Positions 1 through 10,570 are shown, numbered from the stretch's first letter. The stretch: DNA of 64,000 nucleotides from Peltaster fructicola (GCA_001592805.2 CP051143.1:2046001-2110000); one strand, 5' to 3'. Notes: generated from the letters alone by a model not told the origin. Program-made: numbers and translations.

Positions 1-211
1 CGTCTGCCAGGCAGAATCCAGGGATCTTGAGACGATCGACGGATCCAGTTTGTCCAACGCAATTGCTTGGGAAACCATATGTGATGTTCTGCTTCTCGGT
101 ATTGCTCATCTGAGCCACAAGGGCTTCAGCCTGTGTTCGTGCTTCAGACCAAGAGATGGCGTTGACTCCGGCGAGACCCAGAGCCAGGGCCAATGCGGTC
201 GAATGAACCAT
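1..211 (-). CDS. GH3 family beta-glucosidase, N-terminal fragment cut by window edge
   Basis: The reverse strand opens with ATG at 211-209 and stays open to base 1, giving about 70 residues. A signal peptide (MVHSTALALALGLAGVNA) is followed by a segment with NITYG, CVGQTGSV and LKIPGFCLAD. This is the typical mature N-terminus of secreted fungal glycoside hydrolase family 3 beta-glucosidases, which release glucose from cellobiose and other beta-glucosides outside the cell. The catalytic domain lies beyond the left edge and cannot be judged. It is transcribed away from SEM1. The family call rests on the short but characteristic N-terminal motif. Confidence 0.75.
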   Translation of the reverse strand, partial: MVHSTALALALGLAGVNAISWSEARTQAEALVAQMSNTEKQNITYGFPSNCVGQTGSVDRLKIPGFCLAD

Positions 212-754
212 CTTCGCCACACGAGAAACCGCTCGTCCTGGTATGCTATTGTAAAGACTGTGATGAAGTTTGATGCTGGCAAAAGAATGTCGATGTTTGA
301 GGAGCTCGTGAGTCCAGATCAGAGATGTCAGCTCAATGCCAGCATATATGATCACGATCGTGTTTGCACTACAGGGGCGCCTGATAAAAGGCTAATACAC
401 TGCCGTGTCCTAAAATTACTCTAGTATGAATACACGATCCTTCAACATCCTTCCTCGTATGCAAAGCTGTTTTGCGCATGGCGTCCCGTGGCCGAGATTG
501 TCTGCCGTGCCTATTCAGTGATGGCAGTGGTGGATTGTCACGCGTTTGTAACAGCCTCGAACTCTTGCTATATAGTACAGTATATTCGACTGAACGCATA
601 GAGGTATCTAGCTCAATGGAGCTAGAGTGCCGACTTACGTAATGTGTTCTGAGCCTCATGTTGTCACTCAACATCGCAGCTCTACGCCAAGCACAAACCA
701 GACATCCTCATAATATCACGCCGAGCAGATCGCACACCCTCCCCAGCACTCGCC
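212..754. other. Intergenic, divergent promoter region (GH3 / SEM1)
   Basis: No gene is supported here. The stretch separates the start of the GH3 gene (reverse) from SEM1 (forward). A TATA-like TATATAG lies at 569-575, and a perfect 7-bp inverted repeat with a 4-nt loop (CTAGCTC/GAGCTAG) lies at 608-625. The short reading frames here show no protein-like composition. Confidence 0.5.
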
Positions 755-1122
755 ATGTCTGCCTCCGATGCCAACAAGACCACAAAGCCAGCAGAGAATA
801 ACACTGCTGCAGCGCCACCCCAGCAAAAGCCTGCAGCACAGCTAGAGGAAGACGACGAATTTGAGGACTTTCCCGTCGAAGGTATGCCGATAGCAAGAGC
901 TGGGTGGATCGTTCTGACTGCGAGATAGACTGGGCAAAGGAAGAAGAGGTTGGAGCACAAGCAGCGAGTACACATTTGTGGGAAGAGAGCTGGGACGATG
1001 ATGACACAACGGACGACTTCTCAGTTCAGCTGAAGTATGTGTCCCATGCCCGCATTTGCGTGTCAGACTAACATCCACGAAGAGCGGAAATCGAGAAGCT
1101 TGGATCTCAAAGAAAGCGATGA
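755..1122 (+). CDS. SEM1: 26S proteasome complex subunit Sem1/Dss1
   Basis: Three exons (755-881, 929-1034, 1083-1122) encode 90 residues and the phases join exactly. The protein is small and highly acidic. Its hallmark is two acidic/tryptophan clusters: EEDDEFEDFPVEDW, then WEESWDDDDTTDDFSVQLK, followed by a basic helix ending KLGSQRKR. This is the Dss1/Sem1 layout. The protein is a disordered adaptor in the proteasome lid, the TREX-2 mRNA export complex and BRCA2-type repair. The introns (882-928 and 1035-1082) have GTATG donors. The gene is too fragmented to appear as a single open frame. The family call is secure from the two aromatic/acidic patches. Confidence 0.93.
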
Positions 1123-1246
1123 GACAGTGCCTACAATACAGGACAACAAAGAACAGCAGAGTGTTCCGCGCGGAAACAAGAGCTGAAACGTCAACATGGA
1201 CACGGCGACCTGCTCCAGATCTGTAGCAAAGCGTACTACACGCGCA

Positions 1247-2731
1247 TCATTCATGAGCTACGACATCAGGTAGATCCTGTACCCTTATAGATTCTCCGGA
1301 GTCGAGATCTACGATCCACATCTGTCCAAGATTCAGCACTCCCGGTGCCAATATCTGGTACTTTACTACAGCTTCGAAGCATTCACCACTGCCCACAGGA
1401 CCGAGTCGTATGTCAGGAGTAGTAGTCATAGCGTTTCTCAACAGCGATGGTGCTTCGGCGTTGGTTCTGATTGCAAGCTGTCTAATAGACTGGCTTCTGT
1501 TGACGCATCTAATGCTGACGTCGCAAAAGCCAGCGCTCATAGACACTCTCTTTGGAGCGGAGAAGTCGAAGATCAACGTCCCAGCAGACTGTGAGTTGTC
1601 TCGTACTCGAGGTACTGACTGCTGAGCAGCAGATCCAGGACGAGTCTCACCAGACCATGAGCAGTACTTCGTGGGATTCTCCTTGGACAACTCAATCTGT
1701 GTCTGCCACGACAGGCTCAGCTCGACTTCGGTGCCTTGCTCAAGATGGGCAGTGGCTCGAATGGCGATGGAGGTAAGACCAGGAGGTCCTGACTTCTCCA
1801 GGCTCCTCTTCTCCATGATCTTATATACAAGAGCGATTTCATCGCCAGCTTGCAAGGTCGAGCTCTCGAAGGATTCTCCAATGCGATCGATGTCGGCCTC
1901 TGACACTTCGAAGCTAACATCGTGCAGGGTGACATCGCCCGACAGTATCTGCGACGCCTCGATCTGCAAGCTCACAAAGACCGATCCCGAAATTGCAGTA
2001 CATCGAAGTCTGGGAATAACCGCAGGCACCGCAGGGAATGCACGCTTGGTCGCTCCACGCAATGCTCTCAGACCATCTGTGCGAGGTGATGGCGGCGCAA
2101 CCTTCGTAATTCTAGCCTCTGACAAATAAACCTTGTCGTCGTCTCGTCCAGAGCGTGAGCTGAACGATTCGAGCACATTGCTGGGTAAGGGTTGGAAGCT
2201 TGGCAGAAAATGCTTCTCTGCGCGACTGGCTTGCTCGAGGTAGTCTGCTTTGAAGGACAGCGTGGCAGTGAAGTAGACTGCTGGTCGTTGGAGCCTTGCT
2301 CGTGGACGGCGGACGTGCAATGACTGCGACCATGCTATGTGTGTTGCTGTACCGACCTTGACTGTGCTGGCTCCCTCTGCGGCGGCATTTCTGACGACAG
2401 TGATCTCGTGTTTGCTAGTGACAGATGTTGCGTTCGCAGCACCTTCCGCTGCATTGGTTGCATATGCAGAGGTGGTTAGCTCGAGATGCGGCAGCAGTAC
2501 CTCGATGGCCGAGGGTGAAGCTGATGTCCTCAACACCACGCATACGGACGTGACCTCGTCGAAGAAGATGGTACTCCTGGACGGCGTACGATGCAGCTCA
2601 TCCGTCTGCTTCTTCAGCAGGGCACTCGCCTTGATTTCCTTGGATCTTGGTACAATTACATCAATCGTTGACAGCTGCACGAAATCCTCATAGGCTCGCT
2701 TGATCGCCTGGTGGTCATCGGCATGTTCCAT
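1247..2731 (-). CDS. TRS65: Probable TRAPP-II complex subunit Trs65-like protein
   Basis: A single open frame of 494 residues. Near the N-terminus (about 55-70) is FFDEVTSVCVVLRTS. The middle and C-terminal parts are rich in beta-strands with immunoglobulin-like character. The C-terminus reads MWIVDLDSGESIRVQDLPD, matching the ending of fungal Trs65 proteins, where a short strand pair precedes an RDLPD-like motif. Trs65 is a fungal subunit of the TRAPP-II complex that activates Rab GTPases at the Golgi. There is no membrane segment or signal peptide. It converges on SEM1 with about 125 bp between stops. The assignment rests on motif memory, so a generic Golgi-trafficking beta-sandwich protein remains possible. 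Confidence 0.6.
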   Translation of the reverse strand: MEHADDHQAIKRAYEDFVQLSTIDVIVPRSKEIKASALLKKQTDELHRTPSRSTIFFDEVTSVCVVLRTSASPSAIEVLLPHLELTTSAYATNAAEGAANATSVTSKHEITVVRNAAAEGASTVKVGTATHIAWSQSLHVRRPRARLQRPAVYFTATLSFKADYLEQASRAEKHFLPSFQPLPSNVLESFSSRSGRDDDKVYLSEARITKVAPPSPRTDGLRALRGATKRAFPAVPAVIPRLRCTAISGSVFVSLQIEASQILSGDVTLHDVSFEVSEADIDRIGESFESSTLQAGDEIALVYKIMEKRSLEKSGPPGLTSIAIRATAHLEQGTEVELSLSWQTQIELSKENPTKYCSWSGETRPGSAAQQSVPRVRDNSQSAGTLIFDFSAPKRVSMSAGFCDVSIRCVNRSQSIRQLAIRTNAEAPSLLRNAMTTTPDIRLGPVGSGECFEAVVKYQILAPGVLNLGQMWIVDLDSGESIRVQDLPDVVAHE

Positions 2732-3318
2732 CGCCCGTGTCGGTATACGAGGTACAACGGATACTGTTCAAGCCATCGAAGACCGAGACCGGGTTGCTCA
2801 CAGGATCTTGGTTACACAGTGACCAACCCACTGTAGATCGTACTCAAGGGAGCCAGATGGCTTCTGCTCTGCTTATGCACGTGTGGTACACGCACGTCTG
2901 ATGGTTGTCCTGGATGCGCCACGCGACATGCACTTCGTATTTCGCTGCAGGATTGAGGACCCTCTCGACCATTAACGTTAGAACCGGTTGCAGGAGGAGA
3001 AGCTTTTTTTATTCTTGGCTGCGAATCGCATCGGAACGCGGTCTCGCCTATACTCCAAATGGTGTTAAGAGTGCTGCTCTTTTGCCCTAAGGTCGAAGGA
3101 TTGTGCTGGGCAGACCTTCTTACAGCTGGCAGAGTTCTTACATGGCTTTTCCGACCATCACCCTGCCCTGCAGATCAGCAATATTGGTACTACGGTAGTG
3201 GAGTACTACTCAGGACTATAGGCCTCGTTGCGCACCAGCATTCTGTTCTTGATGTAACAGTAAGAAAGGCATAAGTAGTGACTACAATTCCCTTTGCCAT
3301 TGATCTCTCCATCCGATC
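2732..3318. other. Intergenic, shared upstream region
   Basis: Lies between the start of the Trs65-like gene (reverse) and the secreted-protein gene (forward). It has a T-rich run near 3004-3012 and a pyrimidine-rich leader just before the ATG at 3319, common in fungal promoters. No gene, RNA or repeat is visible. Confidence 0.4.
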
Positions 3319-4311
3319 ATGAAGACCATTTCACTCACTCTCGCTGCTGCACTTGCAGCCGGCGTCAACGCCAGTATCTGCGGACAAACAGGCTACAGCT
3401 CCCAGGACGCCTACTACTACGATGACTCCGACAAGCAGGGCAGCTATGCATCCTGCTCGAAGATTTGCCTAGACGATACGTCCTGCAAGTCCTTTGCTTT
3501 CAACAAGAACACATGCATGCTCTTCAGCTCAGAGCTCGCCAAGATCTTCACGGCGGATGACACGAGCTCGGATATCTTCTATGACCGAGCATGTCTGTCA
3601 ACAGCCAAGGCAAGCCCCAATACCTCCACCAAGTCAAGCACGAAGGCCACTGCTAAGACCACCACCAAGGCCACTACTGCCACGACAAGCACGAAGAGTG
3701 CAGCAGCCACATCATCAGGCTTTGCCATCCCATCTGACTGTGCATCCCAGGTGCCTCCAGTCGTCTACATCAACCAGTTCAGCTGGTTCAACTCAACACA
3801 CAACTGTGACTGCGCTGCATCTCACCCAGATGTTGGCGATGGCACTGGCTGCTTGAGCAGCACTACTGGAAATTGGTGTGATCCAAACCGCGACAAGAAC
3901 TGTACCGACTGCGGCGTTCCGGTCTGCTACACTGGTCTACCACCTCAGCCTGTAGGCTATGGACCACCAGATACCGTCACCATCGGTGTTGAGGGTGGCT
4001 TTTCCTGCACACAAGCAAATCCTCAAGGTTTCAAGCCGCGTGAGGTCGGCCAAGAAGCCATGTGGTGCGGTGGTGTCTCGAACCAGATGTCGTTCATTGC
4101 AAATTCCGAGAAGGCCAGCAGCACTGGTGTTGTTACCTATGGGCAGTACATTTACTGCAACGACAACAACGGAACCCAGCACACCTATGAAACCTTCTAC
4201 AATGGATCAATCCCGATTGAGTGCAAGCATGATGCTCAGCATAATGCAACTTGCACTACCCCTGAGAAGGAGGTTCCATTGACCTTGCAAGGTTTCTATC
4301 TGATGGGTTAG
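3319..4311 (+). CDS. Secreted two-domain cysteine-rich protein with Thr/Ser-rich linker, function unknown
   Basis: One exon, 330 residues. Residues 1-18 form a clear signal peptide (MKTISLTLAAALAAGVNA). Residues about 20-95 hold a PAN/Apple-like module with cysteines spaced C..C.KICLDDTSCKSFAF..NTCMLF, ending near RACL. A low-complexity linker of Thr, Ser, Lys and Ala (about 96-130) is a likely O-glycosylation stalk. The C-terminal 195 residues hold about ten cysteines, including CDCAASHP and CTDCGVPVC, and several N-glycosylation sequons. Similar modular proteins occur in plant-associated ascomycetes as wall or apoplastic proteins. There is no catalytic motif. Whether it is an effector or a structural wall protein cannot be told from sequence. 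Confidence 0.8.
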   Translation: MKTISLTLAAALAAGVNASICGQTGYSSQDAYYYDDSDKQGSYASCSKICLDDTSCKSFAFNKNTCMLFSSELAKIFTADDTSSDIFYDRACLSTAKASPNTSTKSSTKATAKTTTKATTATTSTKSAAATSSGFAIPSDCASQVPPVVYINQFSWFNSTHNCDCAASHPDVGDGTGCLSSTTGNWCDPNRDKNCTDCGVPVCYTGLPPQPVGYGPPDTVTIGVEGGFSCTQANPQGFKPREVGQEAMWCGGVSNQMSFIANSEKASSTGVVTYGQYIYCNDNNGTQHTYETFYNGSIPIECKHDAQHNATCTTPEKEVPLTLQGFYLMG

Positions 4312-5441
4312 ACGAAGCATATTAGCGAAACCGTGATAACTCAAAAGCATTCTTCTTGGTGGTCGCTCTTCAAATGTGCTGTCCGTCGTGCAGAGTGTGC
4401 TCCAGACGTCCTTTTCAGCAATTGAGCATGTGAATAAAGCAGATTCCCATGGCATAGCCTCGACGTCGTCCAGGTAGTGGACGTCTGGAGTCGTCCCTTA
4501 GCTCAACAACGTCGTACCGTGGTGCCACTATGTACAGAATCTTCACATTGTCATGGTGAAACGGCAGTAAATCCACGAACCGTCATGATTCACTTTTCAT
4601 TCTGTATCGTGCTGTGTGATTGCTTCGTCGAGCTGCATACCACCCGGCGTAGTGTTGCAATCTCCGTCGAAGCGTACGAGTGCTGTCGGTTGATTTCGGC
4701 GCTGGAGTGCATCACAAGCACATCTTGCTCGATGATGTTGTGGCACACCACCAGACTAGAGAGCATTGCAGATGGCAACGAAGACCGGCTGAAGAGCTCG
4801 CTTTCGAGAACGGGGACGCTTGGACGTCAACTATTGGGTTGTTGTTATTGGTAGCACACGCAGCGGTCAGGCCCGATGCAGGCGAGCTAAATTGGCTCAT
4901 CGACACAGCATGACAGAGGATGTTGCTTGCTGCGCCTGGCCAGCAGGAATCCGATGGGCCTGTGAGCAAGCAAGTTTCACGAGATCTCCGGGTGAGCATG
5001 ACGACTTCTCCTTCTTCTCCTCCTCCTCCTCCTCCTCTTCTTCGATCTCATGCAACCTTCCTGTCAGATCGCTCGTTGCCTGTGGTGTTTGAGAGAACCA
5101 CTTCTCCACATGTCAACAGAGATAGTTTGGCGCCGGCAATCAGTCTATCTATAACCGGCCACTTCTTGTCTCCTGGTTGCCTGGGCGCTCGGTCCATGGT
5201 CGAGAGGGAACATTGGCATTGACATCAACTTCGCGGCAGATCGTGAGGCAAGAGGCGGCGCCTCGAACTTGTGGCGGTGCGACCAGGAGGCGACTGCTGC
5301 TGCAAAGGTATCCTTAGCAATCGGCAACAGCACACTCGCCTATGCCAACGACAACATTCGAGCTCCCTGACGCATGAACGACCAGCATCTTACGCTCTTT
5401 TGCATGACATACAGCAACATAGCATCGCGCTGGTGATTTCG
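4312..5441. other. Long intergenic region with a pyrimidine microsatellite
   Basis: About 1.1 kb without a supported gene. It holds a pure pyrimidine run at 5005-5043 built of CCT/CTT units, and a small hairpin-like motif near 4470-4485 (GTCCA...TGGAC). The frames here, including the in-frame extension 5271-5441 of the next gene, look like chance reading frames. The region probably holds the 3' end of the secreted-protein gene and the promoter of the next gene. Confidence 0.45.
5005..5043. repeat. Polypyrimidine (CCT)n microsatellite
   Basis: A 39-nt run of C and T only, with a core of six or more CCT units, lying about 400 bp upstream of the next ATG. Polypyrimidine tracts are common in fungal promoters and are prone to length change. 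Confidence 0.8.
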
Positions 5442-6692
5442 ATGGCATTGCATCGCGGCATACAGTCCGCCATATTCTACTATGTATCATGCGCTCCATG
5501 CGCCGAAGCACGAGTGCGGAAACGAAGAAAGCAAGAGGCAGAACGAGATCGACTAGACAGAGAGGTGTTGGAAGCACACATACCCGGCTTGTACAGGCAG
5601 CCAGATCCCAGCTCGACGAATCCATATTGGCAAGCAGAGATCGATGCAGGACCAGTACCATTGCGGACCAGGAAGAGACAGGCAGAGAGTAGTAAGGTCG
5701 CCAACTCGACGAGAAGCAATATCGCAAGTTCTGTTAGTGTCAATGCGAGTGCGCTGAGCATGGAGCGGAGTGATAGTGCAAAGAGTGGACTTGAGCAGTT
5801 CCAGAGACAAGACGAAGTGCTATGGGGAGCAGGTCAGCATGATGGCACGTCGCTACGACCACCGAGCGCGAGAAGATCGAGCCATGGCCTGCCGAAGCAG
5901 CCACCACGAGCGAGAGTCCACGATCAGACGCACTTACGAACATATCAGCACATGCAGAATGCCGCCATCAACGATCTGCATCCGCCGACAACTCGCAAGG
6001 TCCATTCTAAGGACGAAGTCTCCTGGATGATGCAGCCTCCACCTTTACCCGAGGTCATGAATGGTAAGGCGATGCTGCACAGAGGCAGCAGTAACGCCAG
6101 TCGACCTTCAGCGGCTTCGTCAAGACGGCTGAGTGATCGTGGTCTGGAAGTTAAGGATGATTCTGCTCGTGAGCACAATATTCCGGTCAGCTCTTCAACC
6201 CTACAAGTCCCAAGACAAGCAGTATACCGAAGTAACACGCTACCACTTCGGCCTCCACCACCTGAAGAGATCGCATATGTGACCTCGAGGCCGACCGTTC
6301 CACATCTTGATAGTGCAAGTCCACGATCAAGGCGGATAACATCGAGAACTCCAATGTCGAACCCACTCGCAGATACGAACGCGAAGCAGGGCTCAGAGAA
6401 CGACGAGCCGCATCGTGCGGCAAGCTTCAACTCTGCACTGCCATATCATGGCTCACGGTCTCCTGCAGCAGCAGATGAGGCCACCATCTCAAGCACGAGA
6501 GCTGGACAAAACAAGTGGTTGGAGAAGCGCATGGTCATTCCGCGAAGAGACTCGCTCGAGGATCTTGGCTCGGACGGTGTGAACAGCCCAGAGAACTTCG
6601 ATGCATGGCGAGCACCTGAATTTGAGCTGCCTGAGTGGATTCATGAGCATACGAAACGAGAGGTCAGACAGCGTTGGAGCTTCGATATGTGA
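5442..6692 (+). CDS. Conserved fungal protein of unknown function
   Basis: The open frame begins at 5271, but the ATG at 5442 gives the more protein-like start MALHRGIQSAIFYYVSCAPC, leaving 416 residues. The first 25 residues form a hydrophobic segment with two close cysteines (CAPC). Next comes a basic/acidic helix (RVRKRRKQEAERDRLDREVLE), then GLYRQPDPSSTNPYWQAEI. The rest is long, polar and disordered, rich in Ser, Arg and Pro, ending with a more ordered EFELPEWIHEHTKREVRQRW. I recognise the N-terminal block as recurring in ascomycete hypothetical proteins but know no function. The N-terminal segment may anchor or acylate the protein at a membrane. No intron is needed. Confidence 0.7.
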   Translation: MALHRGIQSAIFYYVSCAPCAEARVRKRRKQEAERDRLDREVLEAHIPGLYRQPDPSSTNPYWQAEIDAGPVPLRTRKRQAESSKVANSTRSNIASSVSVNASALSMERSDSAKSGLEQFQRQDEVLWGAGQHDGTSLRPPSARRSSHGLPKQPPRARVHDQTHLRTYQHMQNAAINDLHPPTTRKVHSKDEVSWMMQPPPLPEVMNGKAMLHRGSSNASRPSAASSRRLSDRGLEVKDDSAREHNIPVSSSTLQVPRQAVYRSNTLPLRPPPPEEIAYVTSRPTVPHLDSASPRSRRITSRTPMSNPLADTNAKQGSENDEPHRAASFNSALPYHGSRSPAAADEATISSTRAGQNKWLEKRMVIPRRDSLEDLGSDGVNSPENFDAWRAPEFELPEWIHEHTKREVRQRWSFDM

Positions 6693-7046
6693 TGTATACC
6701 AATTTTAAGCGGACAAGTGTGAGCTACCATGCAATGGCCGCATACCGAGAGTCACAACGTGTTTCCGCGGCCAGCCACCAGCACCTTGTACGAAGGGTAA
6801 GTGAAGGGCGCAGAACCATGGCGTCGCATATCTTCTGCGCTCGTATCCAATCAAGAAATGTCCATCTAGACAACTTCAAAGCCTCGGCAGATGACTTCAG
6901 CTCATCCCGAACCATTCAAATCGCGCCCTCAACAACATGCTATCTTTTTCGACTGTGGCACTGGCGGTGCATGGCGACAGCTCCACATCTGAAGCACCCT
7001 GTATATCACTCGTCCATACTCCGGCGCCCGTACTGGTCGCGCGGTC
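6693..7046. other. Intergenic promoter region of thioesterase gene
   Basis: About 350 bp between two genes on the forward strand. It shows no RNA gene, repeat or convincing reading frame. Confidence 0.4.
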
Positions 7047-7970
7047 ATGAAACTCAGACCTTCACCGATTCCGTTTGTCATTCGTGGGCGCATAGATTCC
7101 CTTACACCTAGACATACACAGCGACACGCAGTCCAACTATTACGATACTCACGATCACATATCCCTTTCAATACAGTCACACGACAGCAATCAACTGTAG
7201 CAGCAGAAACGGTAGCAACAGTCAAGAAACCATCGCGACTCTTACGTTTCGCAACCACATCAACTCTTGCTTTCGTTGCTTTCGCGATCGGCCTCAGCAT
7301 GTCTGCCGCAGCAGCAGTCGACACTGTCAATGGCTTCATCAACCCACCAACCGATGCCGAGACCTTGACAATGTTCGTGGGCGAGTCAGCAAAAGCACAA
7401 GAGGTGGACGAGCACATCAAGAACCACCCATTGGCAGTCAAGCTGCGCGCTACACCAGGCATGAAGGAGTCGAGACCACACTTGAAGATTCCAGTCGGCA
7501 TGCGACCACACAATCTCACTGGAGGAGTCCTTCTGGGAGACGGCAAGATCGAGGTACCACCTCTTGTCTTCGCGGACAACGAAGCAGAGCTACCGTCACT
7601 GTACTCGATATCATACCTTGGCAAATCGTTATGCGGACATCCCGGTATTATTCATGGTGGTCTATTGGCGACGATGCTGGATGAGGGTCTCGCAAGAGCA
7701 TGCTTTCCAGCCCTGCCGAACAAGGTTGGCGTGACGGCCAGTCTGAAGATTGATTACAGGATACCATGCCCAGCAGGTCGATACGTGGTTTTGAAAGCAT
7801 TTACAACAAAGGTCGAAGGTCGCAAAGCCTGGGTGCAGGGCTGGATAGAGCTTCTGGATGACGGTGATGATGGCTCGTCAGCAGAGCCAAAGAAGCTTGT
7901 CGAGGCTGAAGCACTTTTCATCGAGCCAAAGAACGCTGCAGGACTCGCAAAGATCTACTCAGGACAGTAG
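7047..7970 (+). CDS. Mitochondrial membrane-anchored hotdog-fold thioesterase-like protein
   Basis: One exon, 307 residues. The first 60 residues are basic and hydroxylated, like a mitochondrial targeting peptide. A transmembrane segment follows at about 68-92 (LLRFATTSTLAFVAFAIGLS). The C-terminal half is a single hotdog domain with the signature HPGIIHGGLLATMLDEGLA, which forms the thioesterase active-site helix, then a strand GVTASLKIDYRIPCPAGR. This matches the PaaI/4HBT-like acyl-CoA thioesterase family and resembles yeast Fmp10-type mitochondrial proteins. It probably hydrolyses acyl-CoA or related thioesters at the inner membrane. The substrate cannot be read from sequence. Confidence 0.82.
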   Translation: MKLRPSPIPFVIRGRIDSLTPRHTQRHAVQLLRYSRSHIPFNTVTRQQSTVAAETVATVKKPSRLLRFATTSTLAFVAFAIGLSMSAAAAVDTVNGFINPPTDAETLTMFVGESAKAQEVDEHIKNHPLAVKLRATPGMKESRPHLKIPVGMRPHNLTGGVLLGDGKIEVPPLVFADNEAELPSLYSISYLGKSLCGHPGIIHGGLLATMLDEGLARACFPALPNKVGVTASLKIDYRIPCPAGRYVVLKAFTTKVEGRKAWVQGWIELLDDGDDGSSAEPKKLVEAEALFIEPKNAAGLAKIYSGQ

Positions 7971-8105
7971 ACGGCGCGAAGTCAGCACTAGAACTTAGAT
8001 GTGCACATAGATACAGCGCGTGTGCATACTATAGAAATGTATGACTTGCTGAACAATGCTCCATGCGCCGCTGTCATGCAAGTGTCGTTTCTTCGTGAAG
8101 TGTGC

Positions 8106-8662
8106 TCAGAAGTTGGTGCCCTCAGGTGGTTGAGGTAGCTTCTTGTTCGATGGTGCAGCCATGAACCTACGGATCTCAATCAAGATGGTCTCCATTGTGA
8201 AATCTCGCTTCCATTGTGTCAGTGTGGGCAGCCTTGCGAAATCGACCTGATCAAGAATCAGCATGACGATGTCTGACCGCCGTTCGACCTACTCGTCCAG
8301 TCCTGGGATCGACGCAGGGTAGATTGACTTTGCTGATGAATGTGACTTCCGGTGGCACGTCTGGGTAGTCAGGACCACAGTGGATCCTGACCGAGTATAT
8401 ACGATTCTCATGAACGCTCTGCCCATTGTCAGCTAGACCTTGGCATGGCGATCTACCAGCTTACATGTGGTGGCCCCAGAAGAGTGCCGTTCCAATTCGT
8501 CATGAGAAGATCGTCGCCTTCATCAAGTCCGTATGAGCAGGCATCTGTCGTTGTCAGCGATCGTCCACAAATGGGCAGTAACATTTCACCTGCGCCAAGG
8601 CCTTTCTCGCCCTTCTCAAGCTCCTCCAGCAGCCTGAAGTTTCGAGGCACTTTAGCACCCAT
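8106..8662 (-). CDS. MMS2: Ubiquitin-conjugating enzyme variant Mms2
   Basis: Four exons on the reverse strand (8662-8590, 8544-8465, 8418-8293, 8246-8106) give 139 residues with exact phases. The protein begins [20 protein letters not shown], continues with [20 protein letters not shown] and [20 protein letters not shown], and ends [16 protein letters not shown]. This is the UEV fold without the catalytic cysteine loop. Mms2 pairs with Ubc13 to build K63-linked ubiquitin chains on PCNA in error-free post-replication repair. It is divergent from RPL9, with 281 bp between the start codons. Confidence 0.95.
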
Positions 8663-8943
8663 ATCGGAAATGCGTGCTGTTGAATCGCAAGGAGGTGAGT
8701 TGTGAGCTGCGGACGTTGGTCGTGTGAGAGTCAAGGTTGTCCCTCATCAGTCATTGAGTGGGGCCCAAGCACTATGATGGCAACGGTGCATGCAGCGAAA
8801 AAGTTCGGCGCCTGAGGCCGCAGTCTTGGCAGCACCACACCTCCAGAATTGTTAGACATCACTGAACTTCCGCTGTAGACACTGGCGTTGCAGACAAGCC
8901 ACCCTCCTTCATCCTCTCTCTCGAAACACACAACACCGCCAAG

Positions 8944-9692
8944 ATGAAGTACATACATTCACAGGAATCGCTGAAGATTCCAGAGGGAGGTGCGTACAAC
9001 CAAAAACCTGCAGCATCGAATGCGCGCGACGCAACGACCATTCGAGATGCTTTGCAGAATTTCTTTAGATGGATGGGGAACACGAGTACTGACACTCCCA
9101 TGTAGTCAAGGTGCACATCAAGACCCGACAGGTCACCGTCGAGGGCCCACGAGGCAAGCTCAGCAAGGATCTCGGACACATCAGCGTTTCATTCTCGCAA
9201 CCAAGCAAAGATGTCATCAACATTGAGCTGCACCACGGCAACCGCAAGAATGTCGCTACCCTCCGTACCGTCCGAACACTCATCAACAACCTGATCGTTG
9301 GTGTGACAAAGGGCTACAAGTACAAGATGCGATACGTCTACGCACATTTCCCAATCAACGTAAACTTGGACAAGAACAAGGAGACAGGTCTGTGGGAAGT
9401 TGAGATCCGGTATGTGTGATATAGGACAGAAAAAGTAGCAAGCTGTTGCTAACATTGGTGTAGAAACTTCTTGGGAGAGAAGATCGTGCGACGAGTGACC
9501 ATGCACGAGGGTGTCGATGTCGAGGTTTCAAAGGCACAGAAGGACGAGCTCCTGCTCCTCGGCAACTCGTTGGAGAACGTTTCACAGTCCGCAGCCGACA
9601 TCCAGCAGATCTGCCGTGTGCGCAACAAGGATATCCGAAAGTTCTTGGACGGTCTCTACGTCAGCGAGCGAGGCAACATCCAAGAAGAGTAG
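8944..9692 (+). CDS. RPL9: 60S ribosomal protein L9 (uL6)
   Basis: Three exons (8944-8989, 9106-9409, 9464-9692) encode 192 residues. It starts [20 protein letters not shown] and contains [30 protein letters not shown] and [13 protein letters not shown], ending in an acidic tail. This is the standard uL6 fold of the large ribosomal subunit. The 116-nt first intron right after codon 15 and the second intron with a GCTAAC branch site are typical of fungal ribosomal protein genes, whose early introns often affect expression. It shares a short promoter with MMS2. Confidence 0.97.
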
Positions 9693-10570
9693 ACAGGCAG
9701 AGGCCTTCACGATCGTACTTCGCGCCCCATGGAAAATACACAGGAGTTTGCAAATGCGTCGGGTGTGCACATTCGGAGTTGTGTTCATTCGTAGCTGCCC
9801 TGCTACAAAGCATATCGGCGGCTTCATGATAGCCATTGAAAGAATTATCAATGAACCTCATTCCCAACCTTACAGGATATCTTATCCCGGGTCGCCTGGG
9901 CCACACCTAAGGCTGGCATTCGCATACGCAGCACACCTTGCTTCGCTTAGTCGTGCCCATATGTTGTGTAAGTTGTTGCGCCAATCAGGCCATGACCTCG
10001 AAGACATCTTTGGTGTGCACATCATCGTCAATGGCCTCGAATGAACGTCGAGAAAGGGATCAAGTCTACAAAGTATCCTTGCATATTCGCTCGCTGATGT
10101 GACTCCTTGTCTTGGTCAGCTGAAATATCGATGCCGTCTTGTGATCTACCTAAACCCTATTATCTGATCGACCAGTGAGCCTAACTCATACTCACCTTCG
10201 CGTGCCTGTACAAGCGGGGAAAGAGCATTCGCTAGCAGTTTAAGCCAGTATCTCAAAGTTAGCATAGAATCATATGCTGTGCCTCGTCCATCTCCTTTCT
10301 CTTATTGTTCTATATCGTCACGACGTCCCTCTTGCACAAAACTACCGCGATTCGTTCAGCATCTTCCACCCGACAGTGCTCAGCACGAAGCATATACTTC
10401 GGTAAAGCGGCTCGATCAGAACCTTGCTCGCCCTGCCTTGCGCTTTCGGTACCTGCATGACGGTCGCCTGGCGATTTCTGCTCTACACATTTGCTTCCCT
10501 CTCAGATCCTCAATGATACAAGCAGTCTTCCAAGTCGTTTGACGAACACGCCAATCTCACAGATTACATC
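9693..10570. other. Intergenic between RPL9 and glutaredoxin gene
   Basis: About 880 bp holding the RPL9 3' end and the promoter of the next gene. A CCAAT motif occurs near 9981 and there is a pyrimidine-rich leader near 10290-10330. The reading frames in the stretch are not protein-like, and no RNA gene is visible. Confidence 0.4.

Noticed and set aside
608-625. 7-bp inverted repeat upstream of SEM1
   Set aside because: Short hairpins of this size are expected by chance in 64 kb; mentioned only in the intergenic note.
9511-10044. 177-codon forward frame after RPL9
   Set aside because: Begins inside RPL9 in the wrong frame; no conserved features.
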